Positions 9,333-18,710 are shown, counted from the first letter of the stretch. The stretch is 64,000 nucleotides of DNA from Flavobacterium kayseriense (GCF_014305095.1 NZ_JACRUI010000004.1:1-64000), one strand, 5' to 3'. The notes: generated from the sequence alone by a model not told the origin. Translations and numbers: made by a program.

Positions 9333-11111
9333 ATGATGACTCCTATAACACGCCTCTTTGATTTTCCCTATTATCAACAAGATAAATTCACTAGCATTCC
9401 TGATGCTCTCACTAGCAAAGTAAATGGTGTGTGGGTAAAAACTTCAACTCAAGAATATATTGCTAAAGCCAATACGATCTCAAGAGCTTTATTGAGAATG
9501 GGTATAAAAAAAGGTGACAAAATTGCTTTGATTTCTTCTAGTAACAGAACAGAATGGAATATTATGGATATTGGTGTGCTTCAAACAGGTGCACAAACAG
9601 TACCTATTTATCCAACAATATCAGAACAAGATTATGAGTATATATTAAACCACTCTGAAGCAATGTACTGTTTTGTATCTGATACAGAAGTTCTGGCTAA
9701 AATTAATTTAATCCGCGATAAGGTTCCTAACTTAAAAGAAGTATTTAGTTTTGATACTATAGCAAACTGCAAAAACTGGAGTGAATTATTGGTTTTAGGT
9801 GAAGACCAAAGCAATCAAATCGATGTAGAAACCTGCAAAAATAATGTAAGTACAGAAGATTTAGCGACTATCATCTATACATCAGGAACTACAGGACGCC
9901 CTAAAGGAGTCATGTTATCGCATAAAAATATTGTTTCGGATGTTTTGAACAGTGCGCCAAGAATACCATTTGAAGCAGGAAGTAGTCGCGCATTAAGCTT
10001 TTTACCAGTTTGCCACATTTTTGAAAGAATGATATTGTATTTGTACCAATATTATGGTGTATCTATTTACTTTGGAGAATCTATCGAGAAAATTAGTGAC
10101 AACATTAAAGAAGTCAAACCCACGGTTATTACTGCTGTACCACGATTATTAGAAAAAGTATACGATAAAATATACGCTAAGGGAGCAGAATTAACAGGAA
10201 TCAAAAAAAGTTTGTTTTTTTGGGCTATCGATTTAGGTTTACGTTATGAACCGTATGGAGCAAATGGCGCTTGGTATGAATTTCAGTTAAAAATTGCGCG
10301 TAAACTTATCTTTAGTAAATGGAAAGAAGGGCTAGGAGGAAATCTTGAACTAATGGTATCAGGAAGTGCGGCTTTGCAAACTAGATTAACACGCATTTTT
10401 GCTGCCGCAGGAATCCCCGTAATGGAAGGATACGGATTAACAGAAACTTCACCAGTTATCTCCGTAAATGACCTTAGAAACAATGGTTTTAGAGTAGGAA
10501 CCGTTGGTAAAGTTATTGATGAAGTTGAAGTGAAAATCGCTGCAGATGGTGAAATTCTTTGTAAAGGACCTAATGTCATGATGGGTTATTTTAAAGACGA
10601 GCAATTAACGAGTGAGGTAATAGTAGATGGTTATTTTCATACTGGAGATATAGGTGAATTTGACAAGGATGGTTTCTTGAAAATTACCGACCGTAAGAAA
10701 GAAATGTTCAAAACCTCAGGAGGAAAGTACATTGCGCCACAAATGATTGAAAACATGATGAAACAATCTCGTTTTATCGAACAAATAATGGTAATAGGCG
10801 AAGGACAAAAAATGCCTGCTGCCTTTATCCAACCTAATTTTGAATTCGTAAAAGAATGGGCAGTTATCCATAAGTTAAACATTGGTTCTACAAATGAAGA
10901 AATTGTTACTAATGAAAAAGTAATCGCTCGTATTCAGGAAGAGGTTGATGGTATTAATTTAAAATTTGGACACTGGGAACAAATTAAACGATTTGAACTA
11001 ACTCCTGATCTGTGGTCTATAGAAGGAGGTCACTTGACTCCTACTCTTAAATTGAAAAGAAAGATTATCTTAAAAATCTACGAAAAACTATTTGATAAGA
11101 TATACAGTTAG
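9333..11111 (+). CDS. Long-chain fatty acid--CoA ligase
   Basis: This 592-aa AMP-forming synthetase has the P-loop-like motif YTSGTTGRPKGVMLSH near residue 183, the A5 motif GYGLTETSPVISV, the A7 Asp motif YFHTGDIGEFDKDGFL, and the A8 hinge ITDRKKEMFKTSGGKYIAP. Length and the sequence around RALSFLPVCHIFERM match the long-chain FadD15/ACSL-like group. It activates fatty acids to acyl-CoA and so feeds the beta-oxidation genes that start about 0.4 kb downstream. A terminator separates it from that operon, so it is a distinct transcription unit. The start could be either of two adjacent ATGs (9333 or 9336). Confidence 0.9.
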   Translation: MMTPITRLFDFPYYQQDKFTSIPDALTSKVNGVWVKTSTQEYIAKANTISRALLRMGIKKGDKIALISSSNRTEWNIMDIGVLQTGAQTVPIYPTISEQDYEYILNHSEAMYCFVSDTEVLAKINLIRDKVPNLKEVFSFDTIANCKNWSELLVLGEDQSNQIDVETCKNNVSTEDLATIIYTSGTTGRPKGVMLSHKNIVSDVLNSAPRIPFEAGSSRALSFLPVCHIFERMILYLYQYYGVSIYFGESIEKISDNIKEVKPTVITAVPRLLEKVYDKIYAKGAELTGIKKSLFFWAIDLGLRYEPYGANGAWYEFQLKIARKLIFSKWKEGLGGNLELMVSGSAALQTRLTRIFAAAGIPVMEGYGLTETSPVISVNDLRNNGFRVGTVGKVIDEVEVKIAADGEILCKGPNVMMGYFKDEQLTSEVIVDGYFHTGDIGEFDKDGFLKITDRKKEMFKTSGGKYIAPQMIENMMKQSRFIEQIMVIGEGQKMPAAFIQPNFEFVKEWAVIHKLNIGSTNEEIVTNEKVIARIQEEVDGINLKFGHWEQIKRFELTPDLWSIEGGHLTPTLKLKRKIILKIYEKLFDKIYS

Positions 11112-11123
11112 TAAAATTAGTAG

Positions 11124-11149
11124 AAACCACGAATTAGTTTTCGTGGTTT
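11124..11149 (+). terminator. Intrinsic terminator of the acyl-CoA ligase gene
   Basis: A 10-bp stem AAACCACGAA / TTCGTGGTTT (11124-11133 and 11140-11149) with a 6-nt loop runs into a T-tract, 12 bp past the stop codon. Confidence 0.9.
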
Positions 11150-11443
11150 TTTTATGCCTTTTTTGCAACGAAAAACTTTGTAAAAGCAACCACCTACTGT
11201 ATTTATTGAAGCGTAACATATTCTATTTTAAACTATTGCTCATCATAAGGGATAGTAGTGGGCTCTTGATATCAAGCGAAGCACCACAAAAGACAGCATG
11301 TTTAGATACACTTGTACTAATAACGATCCCGATTACCTAGTTGTGCGTACGTGTACAAAGTCGAATTTCACAAGCAACAGCTCGTAATTTGCAAGAGATT
11401 TATTAAATTTAGGTAGTATTAACAAAAAAATAGTTTTATTTAT

Positions 11444-11455
11444 TATGCATGCATA
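11444..11455. promoter_or_regulatory. Candidate MarR operator
   Basis: TATGCATGCATA is a perfect 12-bp palindrome lying 12 bp upstream of the -7 element of the marR-fad operon, over the expected -33 region. MarR dimers usually bind short palindromes in their own promoter. The half-site TATGCA recurs at 11987-11992, between marR and fadN. Confidence 0.4.
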
Positions 11456-11467
11456 GTAAATTTTTAG

Positions 11468-11475
11468 TATATTTG
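11468..11475 (+). promoter_or_regulatory. -7 element of the marR-fad promoter
   Basis: TATATTTG fits the Bacteroidota consensus exactly, 17 bp upstream of the marR ATG. Confidence 0.6.
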
Positions 11476-11492
11476 AAATCGATTGCGACAAT

Positions 11493-11972
11493 ATGAAAGA
11501 CAAAACTATAGATTACATCCTTCGAGCTACTTGGCAAGCAGTTGCCAGAATGTACAATGAAGAAGCCTCTAAGTATGATGCGAGCATGGCGACTGGTTTT
11601 GCTTTGTTGAGTATTGACAAGGAAGGTGGGACTCCCTCTACGGCTTTAGGTCCAAAAATGGGAATGGAAGCTACGAGCTTGACTCGTACACTAAAATCGA
11701 TGGAAGATAAAGGATTGATCATTAGAAAAAAAAATCCAGAGGACGGACGCGGTGTTTTGATTTACCTAACTCCTTTTGGTAAAGAAAAAAGAGAATTATC
11801 TAAAAACACGGTCTTAAAATTTAATGAGGCAGTAAAAAATAATATTTCAGAGGAAAAACTGCAACATTTTGTTGAAGTAGCTGAAATTATAAATGAATTA
11901 ATTGTTGATAAAAATATTTTTCAGGTAAATGAGAAAAAAGAAAACGACAATGTTCATACTGTAGGGAAATAA
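11493..11972 (+). CDS. MarR family transcriptional regulator of the fad operon
   Basis: This 159-aa protein has the winged-helix MarR fold. The recognition region is about residues 47-75 (TSLTRTLKSMEDKGLIIRK) and the wing contains NPEDGRGVLIYLTPFGKE. It is the first gene of a cluster with fadN, fadA and fadE (gaps of 89, 90 and 139 bp). It therefore probably represses that cluster and is relieved by an acyl-CoA or fatty acid (inference from context). The palindrome at 11444-11455 is the likely operator. Confidence 0.87.
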   Translation: MKDKTIDYILRATWQAVARMYNEEASKYDASMATGFALLSIDKEGGTPSTALGPKMGMEATSLTRTLKSMEDKGLIIRKKNPEDGRGVLIYLTPFGKEKRELSKNTVLKFNEAVKNNISEEKLQHFVEVAEIINELIVDKNIFQVNEKKENDNVHTVGK

Positions 11973-12061
11973 GTAAAAATAATACGTATGCACTTATTTC
12001 ATGGCTTTCTAAAACGCTAGAAATAGTAGCATATTTTAATAAAAACAAATAAAAACAACGT

Positions 12062-14452
12062 ATGAAACGCACAATCAAAAAAGTTGCAGTAATTGGATCC
12101 GGAATTATGGGTTCGGGAATTGCTTGCCATTTTGCCAACATTGGTGTCGAAGTTTTACTACTTGATATCGTTCCAAGAGAACTAACTGAGATTGAAACTA
12201 AAAAAGGATTGACATTAGAAAGTAAAGTCGTTCGCAATCGCTTAGTTAACGAGCATTTGATGAATGCTTTGAAATCGAAACCCTCTCCTATTTACAGTCA
12301 AAAGTTTGCCAATCGTATCAAGACTGGAAACACTACTGATGACATGGCAAAAATTGCTGATGTGGACTGGATTATTGAAGTAGTTGTTGAGAGACTAGAT
12401 ATTAAGAAACTAGTTTTTGAACAAGTGGAAAAATACCGTAAGCCAGGAACGTTGATTACATCTAATACTTCGGGTATTCCTATTCACTTTATGAGTGAAG
12501 GAAGAAGTGAAGATTTCCAGAAACACTTTTGTGGAACACACTTTTTTAACCCTGCGCGTTATTTAAAATTATTTGAAATTATCCCTGGACCACAAACTTC
12601 AACTGAAGTTTTGGACTTCCTTACTATATACGGAGAGAAATTTTTAGGAAAAACTTCGGTTGTTGCTAAAGATACTCCAGCATTTATTGGAAACCGTATC
12701 GGAATTTACGGAATCCAAAGTTTGTTCCATTTGGTTAAAGAAATGGGATTGACTATCGAAGAAGTAGATAAATTGACTGGACCAGTAATTGGTAGACCTA
12801 AGTCGGCTACTTTTAGAACTGTAGACGTTGTTGGATTAGATACTTTAGTACATGTTGCTAACGGAATCTATGAAAACTGCCCAAGTGATGAACAACACGA
12901 CTTATTTAAACTTCCAGAGTTTGTAAACAAAATGATGGAGAATAAATGGTTGGGAAGCAAAACTGGACAAGGTTTCTACAAAAAAGTAGGAAAAGAAATT
13001 CTGACTTTAGACTTAGATACTTTAGAATATAGAGCGGCTAAGAAAGCTTCTTTTGCTACACTTGAATTAACTAAATCAATTGATAAACCTATCAATCGAT
13101 TTAAAGTTCTTGTTAAAGGAAAAGACAAAGCAGGAGAGTTTTACAGAAAAAGTTTTTCTGGAATGTTCGCTTATGTTTCCAATAGAATACCTGAAATATC
13201 AGACGAATTATACAAAATCGACGACGCTATGAAAGCTGGTTTCGGTTGGGAAAATGGTCCGTTCGAAATCTGGGATGCTATTGGAGTAGAAAAAGGAATC
13301 GAAATTATGAAAGCGGAAGGTTTAGAGCCAGCTGCTTGGGTAACAGAAATGCTAGCTGCTGGAAACAAAAGCTTTTACACTGTTGCAGATGGAGCAACGC
13401 ACTTTTACAGCATTCCTGCAAAAGCACAAGTTAAAGTTCCTGGACAAGATGATTTTATTATTTTGAACAATATTCGCGAAAGCAAAAAAATATGGAGCAA
13501 CAGTGGTGGTGTAATCACTGATCTTGGTGATGGAATCATTAACTTAGAGTTCCTTTCAAAAATGAATACTATTGGTGGTGACGTTTTACAAGCGATCAAT
13601 AAAGCCATTGATTTAGCCGAAAAGGAATATCAAGGTTTAGTTATTGGTAATCAAGCCGGAAACTTCTCTGTAGGTGCTAATATTGGTATGATCTTTATGA
13701 TGGCCGTGGAGCAAGAATATGATGAGTTGAATATGGCTATCAAAATGTTCCAAGATACTATGATGCGTGTGCGTTACTCTTCTATTCCAGTAGTAGTAGC
13801 AACACATGGAATGACTTTTGGTGGTGGATGCGAAATGAGTTTACATGCTGATAAAGTAGTAGCTGCTGCAGAAACGTATATGGGATTAGTTGAGTTTGGT
13901 GTAGGTGTGATTCCTGGTGGTGGTGGTTCTAAGGAACTAGCGTTGCGTGCCTCAGATTTATTCCATAAAAATGACGTTGAGCTTAATGTGTTACAAGAAT
14001 ATTTCTTGACTATTGCTATGGCAAAAGTATCTACATCTGGATACGAAGCATTTGACACTGGATTGCTCCAACACGGTAAAGATGTTATCGTAGTAAACAA
14101 AGACCGTCAAATTGCCGAAGCTAAGAAACACGCTTTACTAATGGCCGAAGCGGGTTACACGCAACCGATTCGTAGAACAGATGTTCGTGTATTAGGAAAA
14201 CAAGCTTTAGGAATGTTCTTAGTAGGAACAGACCAAATGGAAGCGGGTAAATACATCTCAGAGCACGATAAGAAAATTGCTAACAAACTAGCCTATGTTA
14301 TGGCTGGTGGTGATTTATCTGAACCAACATTGGTAAGCGAACAATATTTATTAGATCTTGAACGTGAAGCTTTCTTGTCATTGTGTACAGAAAGAAAAAC
14401 ATTAGAAAGAATCCAATTTATGTTAACCAAAGGGAAACCACTACGTAATTAA
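12062..14452 (+). CDS. fadN: 3-hydroxyacyl-CoA dehydrogenase / enoyl-CoA hydratase (FadN type)
   Basis: This 796-aa bifunctional beta-oxidation enzyme has an N-terminal NAD-binding Rossmann motif (VAVIGSGIMGSGIACHFANI, residues 8-27). The dehydrogenase catalytic segment is GTHFFNPARYLKLFEIIPG, and a second C-terminal dehydrogenase domain contains GWENGPFEIWDAIG. The enoyl-CoA hydratase (crotonase) domain occupies about residues 480-680, with oxyanion-hole motifs GNQAGNFSVGANIGM and HGMTFGGGCEMSLH and the LVEFGVGVIPGGGG segment. The domain order, dehydrogenase first and hydratase last, is that of Bacillus FadN, the reverse of E. coli FadB. It works with the thiolase and acyl-CoA dehydrogenase that follow. 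Confidence 0.92.
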   Translation: MKRTIKKVAVIGSGIMGSGIACHFANIGVEVLLLDIVPRELTEIETKKGLTLESKVVRNRLVNEHLMNALKSKPSPIYSQKFANRIKTGNTTDDMAKIADVDWIIEVVVERLDIKKLVFEQVEKYRKPGTLITSNTSGIPIHFMSEGRSEDFQKHFCGTHFFNPARYLKLFEIIPGPQTSTEVLDFLTIYGEKFLGKTSVVAKDTPAFIGNRIGIYGIQSLFHLVKEMGLTIEEVDKLTGPVIGRPKSATFRTVDVVGLDTLVHVANGIYENCPSDEQHDLFKLPEFVNKMMENKWLGSKTGQGFYKKVGKEILTLDLDTLEYRAAKKASFATLELTKSIDKPINRFKVLVKGKDKAGEFYRKSFSGMFAYVSNRIPEISDELYKIDDAMKAGFGWENGPFEIWDAIGVEKGIEIMKAEGLEPAAWVTEMLAAGNKSFYTVADGATHFYSIPAKAQVKVPGQDDFIILNNIRESKKIWSNSGGVITDLGDGIINLEFLSKMNTIGGDVLQAINKAIDLAEKEYQGLVIGNQAGNFSVGANIGMIFMMAVEQEYDELNMAIKMFQDTMMRVRYSSIPVVVATHGMTFGGGCEMSLHADKVVAAAETYMGLVEFGVGVIPGGGGSKELALRASDLFHKNDVELNVLQEYFLTIAMAKVSTSGYEAFDTGLLQHGKDVIVVNKDRQIAEAKKHALLMAEAGYTQPIRRTDVRVLGKQALGMFLVGTDQMEAGKYISEHDKKIANKLAYVMAGGDLSEPTLVSEQYLLDLEREAFLSLCTERKTLERIQFMLTKGKPLRN

Positions 14453-14470
14453 TTATTTTAAATTTTAAAT

Positions 14471-14508
14471 GTTGAATTTTAAATGTTTCGAAATATTTAA
14501 AATTCAAC
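14471..14508. repeat. Intergenic hairpin between fadN and fadA
   Basis: A perfect 14-bp inverted repeat (14471-14484 with 14495-14508) encloses a 10-nt loop and is followed by an A-run, then a short AT stretch. It lies inside the operon, so it may be a partial terminator, an RNA-stability element or a processing site. Confidence 0.5.
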
Positions 14509-14542
14509 AAAAAATTTATAATTCAAAATTCAAAACAATATT

Positions 14543-15724
14543 ATGAAAACAGCCTATATAGTAAAAGCATACAGAACTGCAGTTGGTAAAGCACCAAAAG
14601 GAGTTTTTAGATTTAAAAGACCTGATGAATTAGCAGCAGAAACCATCGAATTCATGATGAATGAACTGCCTGATTTTGACAAAACGCGTATTGACGACGT
14701 AATGGTTGGAAATGCGATGCCTGAGGCAGAGCAAGGACTTAACGTTGCTCGTTTGATTTCTTTGATGGGATTAAAAGTAGAGGATGTTCCTGGAGTAACC
14801 GTAAACCGTTACTGTGCATCTGGTTTAGAAACGATTGGTATGGCTACAGCCAAAATTCAATCAGGAATGGCACACTGTATTATTGCAGGTGGTGCTGAGA
14901 GCATGAGTTTTATTCCGATGGGTGGTTATAAACCAACTCCGGATTATGCTGTTGCCAAAGCAGGAAACGAAGACTACTACTGGGGAATGGGTTTAACAGC
15001 CGAAGCAGTAGCACAACAGTTTAACGTTTCAAGAGAAGATCAAGATGAGTTTGCTTACAATTCACATATGAAAGCCTTAAAAGCGCAAGCTGAAGGTAAA
15101 TTTGACAAACAAATTGTTCCTATTACGGTAGAACAAACGTTTATCAATGAAAACGGTAAGAAAGAAACTAAATCGTATGTTGTAAACAAAGATGAAGGAC
15201 CAAGAGCTGGAACATCAAAAGAAGCTTTAGCGGGACTAAGACCTGTTTTTGAAGCTGGTGGAAGTGTAACAGCGGGTAACTCTTCACAAATGAGTGATGG
15301 TGCTGCTTTCGTACTTGTTATGAGCGAAGAGATGGTAAAAGAACTGAACCTAGAACCAATTGCAAGATTAGTAAACTTTGCTTCAGCGGGTGTTGAACCT
15401 AGAATCATGGGTATCGGACCGGTAAAAGCAATCCCGAAAGTATTAAAACAAGCAGGTTTGTCAATAAATGATATTGAGTTAATTGAATTGAATGAAGCAT
15501 TTGCTTCTCAATCATTAGCAGTAATAAGAGAATTAAACTTGAATCCGGATATCATCAATGTAAATGGTGGAGCAATTGCAATGGGTCACCCACTTGGATG
15601 TACAGGTGCAAAACTTTCAGTTCAATTATTTGATGAGATGAAACGTCGTGGTAACAAATACGGAATGGTTACGATGTGCGTGGGTACAGGTCAAGGTAGT
15701 GCCGGAGTATTTGAGTTAATGTAA
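14543..15724 (+). CDS. fadA: Acetyl-CoA C-acyltransferase (3-ketoacyl-CoA thiolase)
   Basis: This 393-aa thiolase has the acyl-accepting Cys91 in VNRYCASGLETIGMA, the GNSSQMSDGAA signature, the catalytic His in GGAIAMGHPLGCTGA and the second cysteine in MCVGTGQGSAGVFE. It carries out the last step of beta-oxidation, releasing acetyl-CoA. It sits 90 bp downstream of fadN and upstream of the acyl-CoA dehydrogenase, as in fadNAE operons. Confidence 0.94.
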   Translation: MKTAYIVKAYRTAVGKAPKGVFRFKRPDELAAETIEFMMNELPDFDKTRIDDVMVGNAMPEAEQGLNVARLISLMGLKVEDVPGVTVNRYCASGLETIGMATAKIQSGMAHCIIAGGAESMSFIPMGGYKPTPDYAVAKAGNEDYYWGMGLTAEAVAQQFNVSREDQDEFAYNSHMKALKAQAEGKFDKQIVPITVEQTFINENGKKETKSYVVNKDEGPRAGTSKEALAGLRPVFEAGGSVTAGNSSQMSDGAAFVLVMSEEMVKELNLEPIARLVNFASAGVEPRIMGIGPVKAIPKVLKQAGLSINDIELIELNEAFASQSLAVIRELNLNPDIINVNGGAIAMGHPLGCTGAKLSVQLFDEMKRRGNKYGMVTMCVGTGQGSAGVFELM

Positions 15725-15728
15725 ATTA

Positions 15729-15766
15729 AGATTTTCTTTTTGGTGATTATCGTAAAAAGAAAGTCT
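15729..15766. repeat. Imperfect hairpin after the thiolase gene
   Basis: Arms 15729-15741 and 15754-15766 pair over 13 positions with one mismatch and a 12-nt loop. The trailing T-run is weak, so any termination is probably partial before the acyl-CoA dehydrogenase gene. Confidence 0.4.
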
Positions 15767-15863
15767 TTGTACAAGCAAATTAAAATCAATTATTGAGGTT
15801 CCTCTTAAGCTGAGATAACAATTAGGAGGTTTCAAATTATAAAAACTTATAAAAACATAAAAA

Positions 15864-17669
15864 ATGGCAGATTCAATTAAAAAAGACGTAACCCGCGGGG
15901 GTCAGTTTTTAGTTAAAGAAACAAAGTGCGAAGACATCTTTACTCCGGAAGATTTTTCGGAAGAGCAGCTAATGATGCGTGATTCCGTAAAAGAATTTGT
16001 GGACAAGGAATTATGGGCACATAAAGATCGCTTTGAGAAAAAAGATTATGCGTACACACAAGAGTGTATGAAAAAAGCAGGAGACCTAGGTCTGCTTGGT
16101 GTTGCTGTACCTGAAGCTTATGGTGGATTAGGAATGGGGTTTGTGTCTACTATGTTAGTATGTGATTACATCTCTGGAGCAACAGGATCGTTCTCAACCG
16201 CTTTTGGAGCTCATACAGGAATTGGTACTATGCCAATTACTTTGTACGGAACAGAAGAGCAAAAGCAAAAATACGTACCTAAGTTAGCTTCAGGAGAGTG
16301 GTTTGGTGCTTATTGTTTGACTGAGCCAGGCGCTGGATCAGATGCTAACTCAGGAAAAACTAAAGCTGTTTTATCTGAAGATGGTAAATATTACTCGATT
16401 ACTGGTCAAAAAATGTGGATTTCGAATGCAGGTTTTTGCTCGTTGTTCATTGTTTTTGCTCGCATTGGAGACGATAAAAACATTACTGGTTTCATCGTCG
16501 AAAATACGGATGACAATGGTATTTCTATGGGTGAAGAAGAGCATAAACTAGGTATTCGCGCTTCTTCTACTCGTCAAGTTTTCTTTAATGATACTAAAGT
16601 TCCTGTAGAGAACATGTTATCTGATAGAGGAAATGGATTTAAAATCGCAATGAACGCTTTGAATGTAGGTCGTATTAAATTAGCAGCAGCTTGTTTAGAT
16701 GCGCAAAGAAGAGTTATTTCAGGTGCCGTTAGCTATGCTAATGAGAGAGTACAGTTTAATACGCCTATTGCACAATTTGGGGCTATCCGTTCTAAATTAG
16801 CAGATATGGCAACTAGCTGTTATGCTGGTGAAAGTGCATCTTACAGAGCTGCTAAAGATATAGAAGATAGAATTATCGCTCGTGAAGCAGAAGGTATTTC
16901 TCATCAAGAAGCAGAATTAAAAGGTGTTGAAGAATATGCTATCGAGTGCTCTATCTTGAAAGTAGCTGTTTCTGAAGATGTTCAAAACTGTTCAGATGAA
17001 GGAATTCAAATTTTTGGTGGAATGGGATTCTCAGAAGACACACCAATGGAAAGTGCTTGGAGAGATGCTCGTATTGCACGTATCTATGAAGGTACTAACG
17101 AAATCAATAGAATGTTATCTGTTGGAATGTTAATTAAAAAAGCAATGAAAGGTCATGTAGATTTGTTAGGTCCTGCTACGAAAGTTGGTGAGGAATTAAT
17201 GGGTATTCCTTCTTTTGATACTCCAGATTATTCTGAATTATTTGCTGAAGAAAAAGACATGATAATAAAACTGAAAAAAGCATTTATGATGGTTGCGGGT
17301 AGCGCAGTTCAAAAATTTGGAACTGAATTAGACTCTCACCAACAAATATTAATGGCTGCTTCAGATATGTTAATCGAAATATATATGGCTGAAAGTACTC
17401 TTCTGAGAACAGAAAAATTAGCTAAAAAAGAAGGTGAAGATAAAGTACAGGAACAAATTGCTATGGCAAAATTATACTTGTATCAAGCTGTAGACATCGT
17501 TACTTTGAAAGGAAAAGAAAGTGTTATTTCTTTCGTTGAAGGAGACGAACAACGTATGATGCTTATGGGATTAAGACGTTTTACCAAATATACTAATATG
17601 CCAAATATTGTGGCATTAAGGGAAACGATTACTTCTAAATTAGTTGCAGAAAATGCTTATTGCTTTTAA
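15864..17669 (+). CDS. fadE: Acyl-CoA dehydrogenase (FadE type)
   Basis: This 601-aa FAD-dependent dehydrogenase is longer than the usual ~380-aa family because of a C-terminal helical extension, like Bacillus FadE and mitochondrial VLCAD. Visible motifs are the FAD/substrate segment YCLTEPGAGSDANSGKT, MWISNAGFCSLFIVFARIG, and IFGGMGFSEDTPMESAWRDA. These are followed by RIYEGTNEINRMLS, whose Glu is the expected catalytic base. It catalyses the first oxidation of acyl-CoA. It is the last gene of the MarR-fad cluster. AGGAGGT at 15824-15830 lies 34 bp before the ATG, too far to serve as a ribosome-binding site. Confidence 0.93.
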   Translation: MADSIKKDVTRGGQFLVKETKCEDIFTPEDFSEEQLMMRDSVKEFVDKELWAHKDRFEKKDYAYTQECMKKAGDLGLLGVAVPEAYGGLGMGFVSTMLVCDYISGATGSFSTAFGAHTGIGTMPITLYGTEEQKQKYVPKLASGEWFGAYCLTEPGAGSDANSGKTKAVLSEDGKYYSITGQKMWISNAGFCSLFIVFARIGDDKNITGFIVENTDDNGISMGEEEHKLGIRASSTRQVFFNDTKVPVENMLSDRGNGFKIAMNALNVGRIKLAAACLDAQRRVISGAVSYANERVQFNTPIAQFGAIRSKLADMATSCYAGESASYRAAKDIEDRIIAREAEGISHQEAELKGVEEYAIECSILKVAVSEDVQNCSDEGIQIFGGMGFSEDTPMESAWRDARIARIYEGTNEINRMLSVGMLIKKAMKGHVDLLGPATKVGEELMGIPSFDTPDYSELFAEEKDMIIKLKKAFMMVAGSAVQKFGTELDSHQQILMAASDMLIEIYMAESTLLRTEKLAKKEGEDKVQEQIAMAKLYLYQAVDIVTLKGKESVISFVEGDEQRMMLMGLRRFTKYTNMPNIVALRETITSKLVAENAYCF

Positions 17670-17708
17670 GGAAAAAAGATAGTTTTTTTAGTTGATTATT
17701 TGTTAAAT

Positions 17709-17735
17709 ACCGCAATTGTTGAGAAACGTTGCGGT
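17709..17735 (+). terminator. Terminator of the fad operon
   Basis: ACCGCAA (17709-17715) pairs with TTGCGGT (17729-17735) and is followed by a seven-base T-run, 40 bp beyond the fadE stop. Confidence 0.82.
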
Positions 17736-17742
17736 TTTTTTA

Positions 17743-18037
17743 TTCCCCAAATAGAAAGTAAACAATTCGCAGAAAGAGAATTTATAAATGATTAAAATTC
17801 TCAATTTCAAAATAATTTCACATTTTAAATCTGAAGGGTCAACAAAGTTTAATAAGTATTTTATTCAGGAAACTACCTTTAATCTATCGAAGAAAAATTT
17901 CACCTAAAAGCTTTGCATATAGCTCTTTCTTATTTTAAAGCAGTACATCAGTTTACTTATGAAAATCCTTGACGCTTTCCTTACTAGACCGGTATTTTAG
18001 ATAACAGAAACTTTAAAAACCATATAAAACAGTAAAA
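17743..18037. other. Intergenic region before the superoxide dismutase gene
   Basis: About 300 bp of AT-rich DNA without a credible ORF on either strand and without a strong hairpin. Confidence 0.4.
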
Positions 18038-18071
18038 CCCTTGAATAGAAGGGCAATTTTAAGTAACTTTA
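18038..18071 (+). promoter_or_regulatory. Candidate sodC promoter with inverted repeat over -33
   Basis: TTG at 18041-18043 and TAACTTTA at 18064-18071 are 20 bp apart. The -7 box has one mismatch to TAnnTTTG. An inverted repeat CCCTT-N6-AAGGG (18038-18053) covers the -33 position and could be an operator. Confidence 0.4.
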
Positions 18072-18095
18072 TTGAATAATCTAAATCTTATAAAC

Positions 18096-18623
18096 ATGAA
18101 AAAAATAATTCTATCTATAGTTTTAATTGTAGCATTAGTCGTTGGATGCAAAATAAATGGTAATTCAGCAGATGCTAAAAAATTAGTAATTGACTTTGAA
18201 CCTAAAAGCAACAGTAAAGTGTCGGGAACTGCAACGTTTGTTGAAAAAAATGGTAAGGTAACATTTGTTGCCATTTTATCAGGATTAACACCAGGAGTTC
18301 ATGCCATACATATTCATGAAAAATCAGACTGTTCAGCAGCAGATGGTAGCTCAGCAGGAGGTCACTGGAATCCAACTTTTAAAAAGCATGGAAAATGGGG
18401 CGTTGGTGAATACCATAAAGGGGATATTGGTAATTTTACAGCTGATGCAAATGGAAACGGAACTATAACTTTGACTACAGACGAATGGAATATGGGATCA
18501 GGTGACCCAACTAAAGATATATTAGGAAAAGGATTAATTGTTCATCAAGGAACAGACGATTTCACTTCTCAACCTTCAGGAGATGCAGGAGCAAGAGTAG
18601 CTTGTTCAGCAATCATCAAATAA
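18096..18623 (+). CDS. sodC: Cu/Zn superoxide dismutase, lipoprotein
   Basis: This 175-aa protein has a lipoprotein signal ending at a lipobox (LVVGC, Cys about residue 18), so it should be anchored in a membrane on the periplasmic side. All metal ligands appear present: copper histidines in GVHAIHIHEKSDC and LIVHQGTDDF, the bridging histidine in GGHWNP, and zinc ligands in KKHGKW, EYHKGDIGN and the following Asp. The structural disulfide cysteines (SDC and RVAC) and the conserved active-site Arg (GDAGARVAC) are also present. It dismutates superoxide in the periplasm. The ATG at 18096 begins the signal peptide; a TTG-initiated longer frame from 18072 is unlikely. Confidence 0.92.
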   Translation: MKKIILSIVLIVALVVGCKINGNSADAKKLVIDFEPKSNSKVSGTATFVEKNGKVTFVAILSGLTPGVHAIHIHEKSDCSAADGSSAGGHWNPTFKKHGKWGVGEYHKGDIGNFTADANGNGTITLTTDEWNMGSGDPTKDILGKGLIVHQGTDDFTSQPSGDAGARVACSAIIK

Positions 18624-18710
18624 TAGGTTAATTTATTTAATTTAGACATTTAAAGATCAAAGCATAGATACTTACTATTGAATCATAGTCGAATTTAAAC
18701 TAGTATTGGT

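Larger units (their letters stand above)
11150..11492. other. Intergenic region upstream of the fad operon
   Basis: No convincing gene lies here. An 82-codon frame that begins inside the ligase gene and runs through the terminator is not protein-like. The 3' part holds the promoter and palindrome listed separately. Confidence 0.5.

Noticed and set aside
11092..11340. 82-codon frame after the acyl-CoA ligase gene
   Set aside because: It begins in the ligase gene and crosses a strong terminator; no family resemblance.
15824..15830. AGGAGGT as ribosome-binding site of the acyl-CoA dehydrogenase
   Set aside because: It is 34 bp from the start codon, too far, and neighbouring genes do not use such sites.
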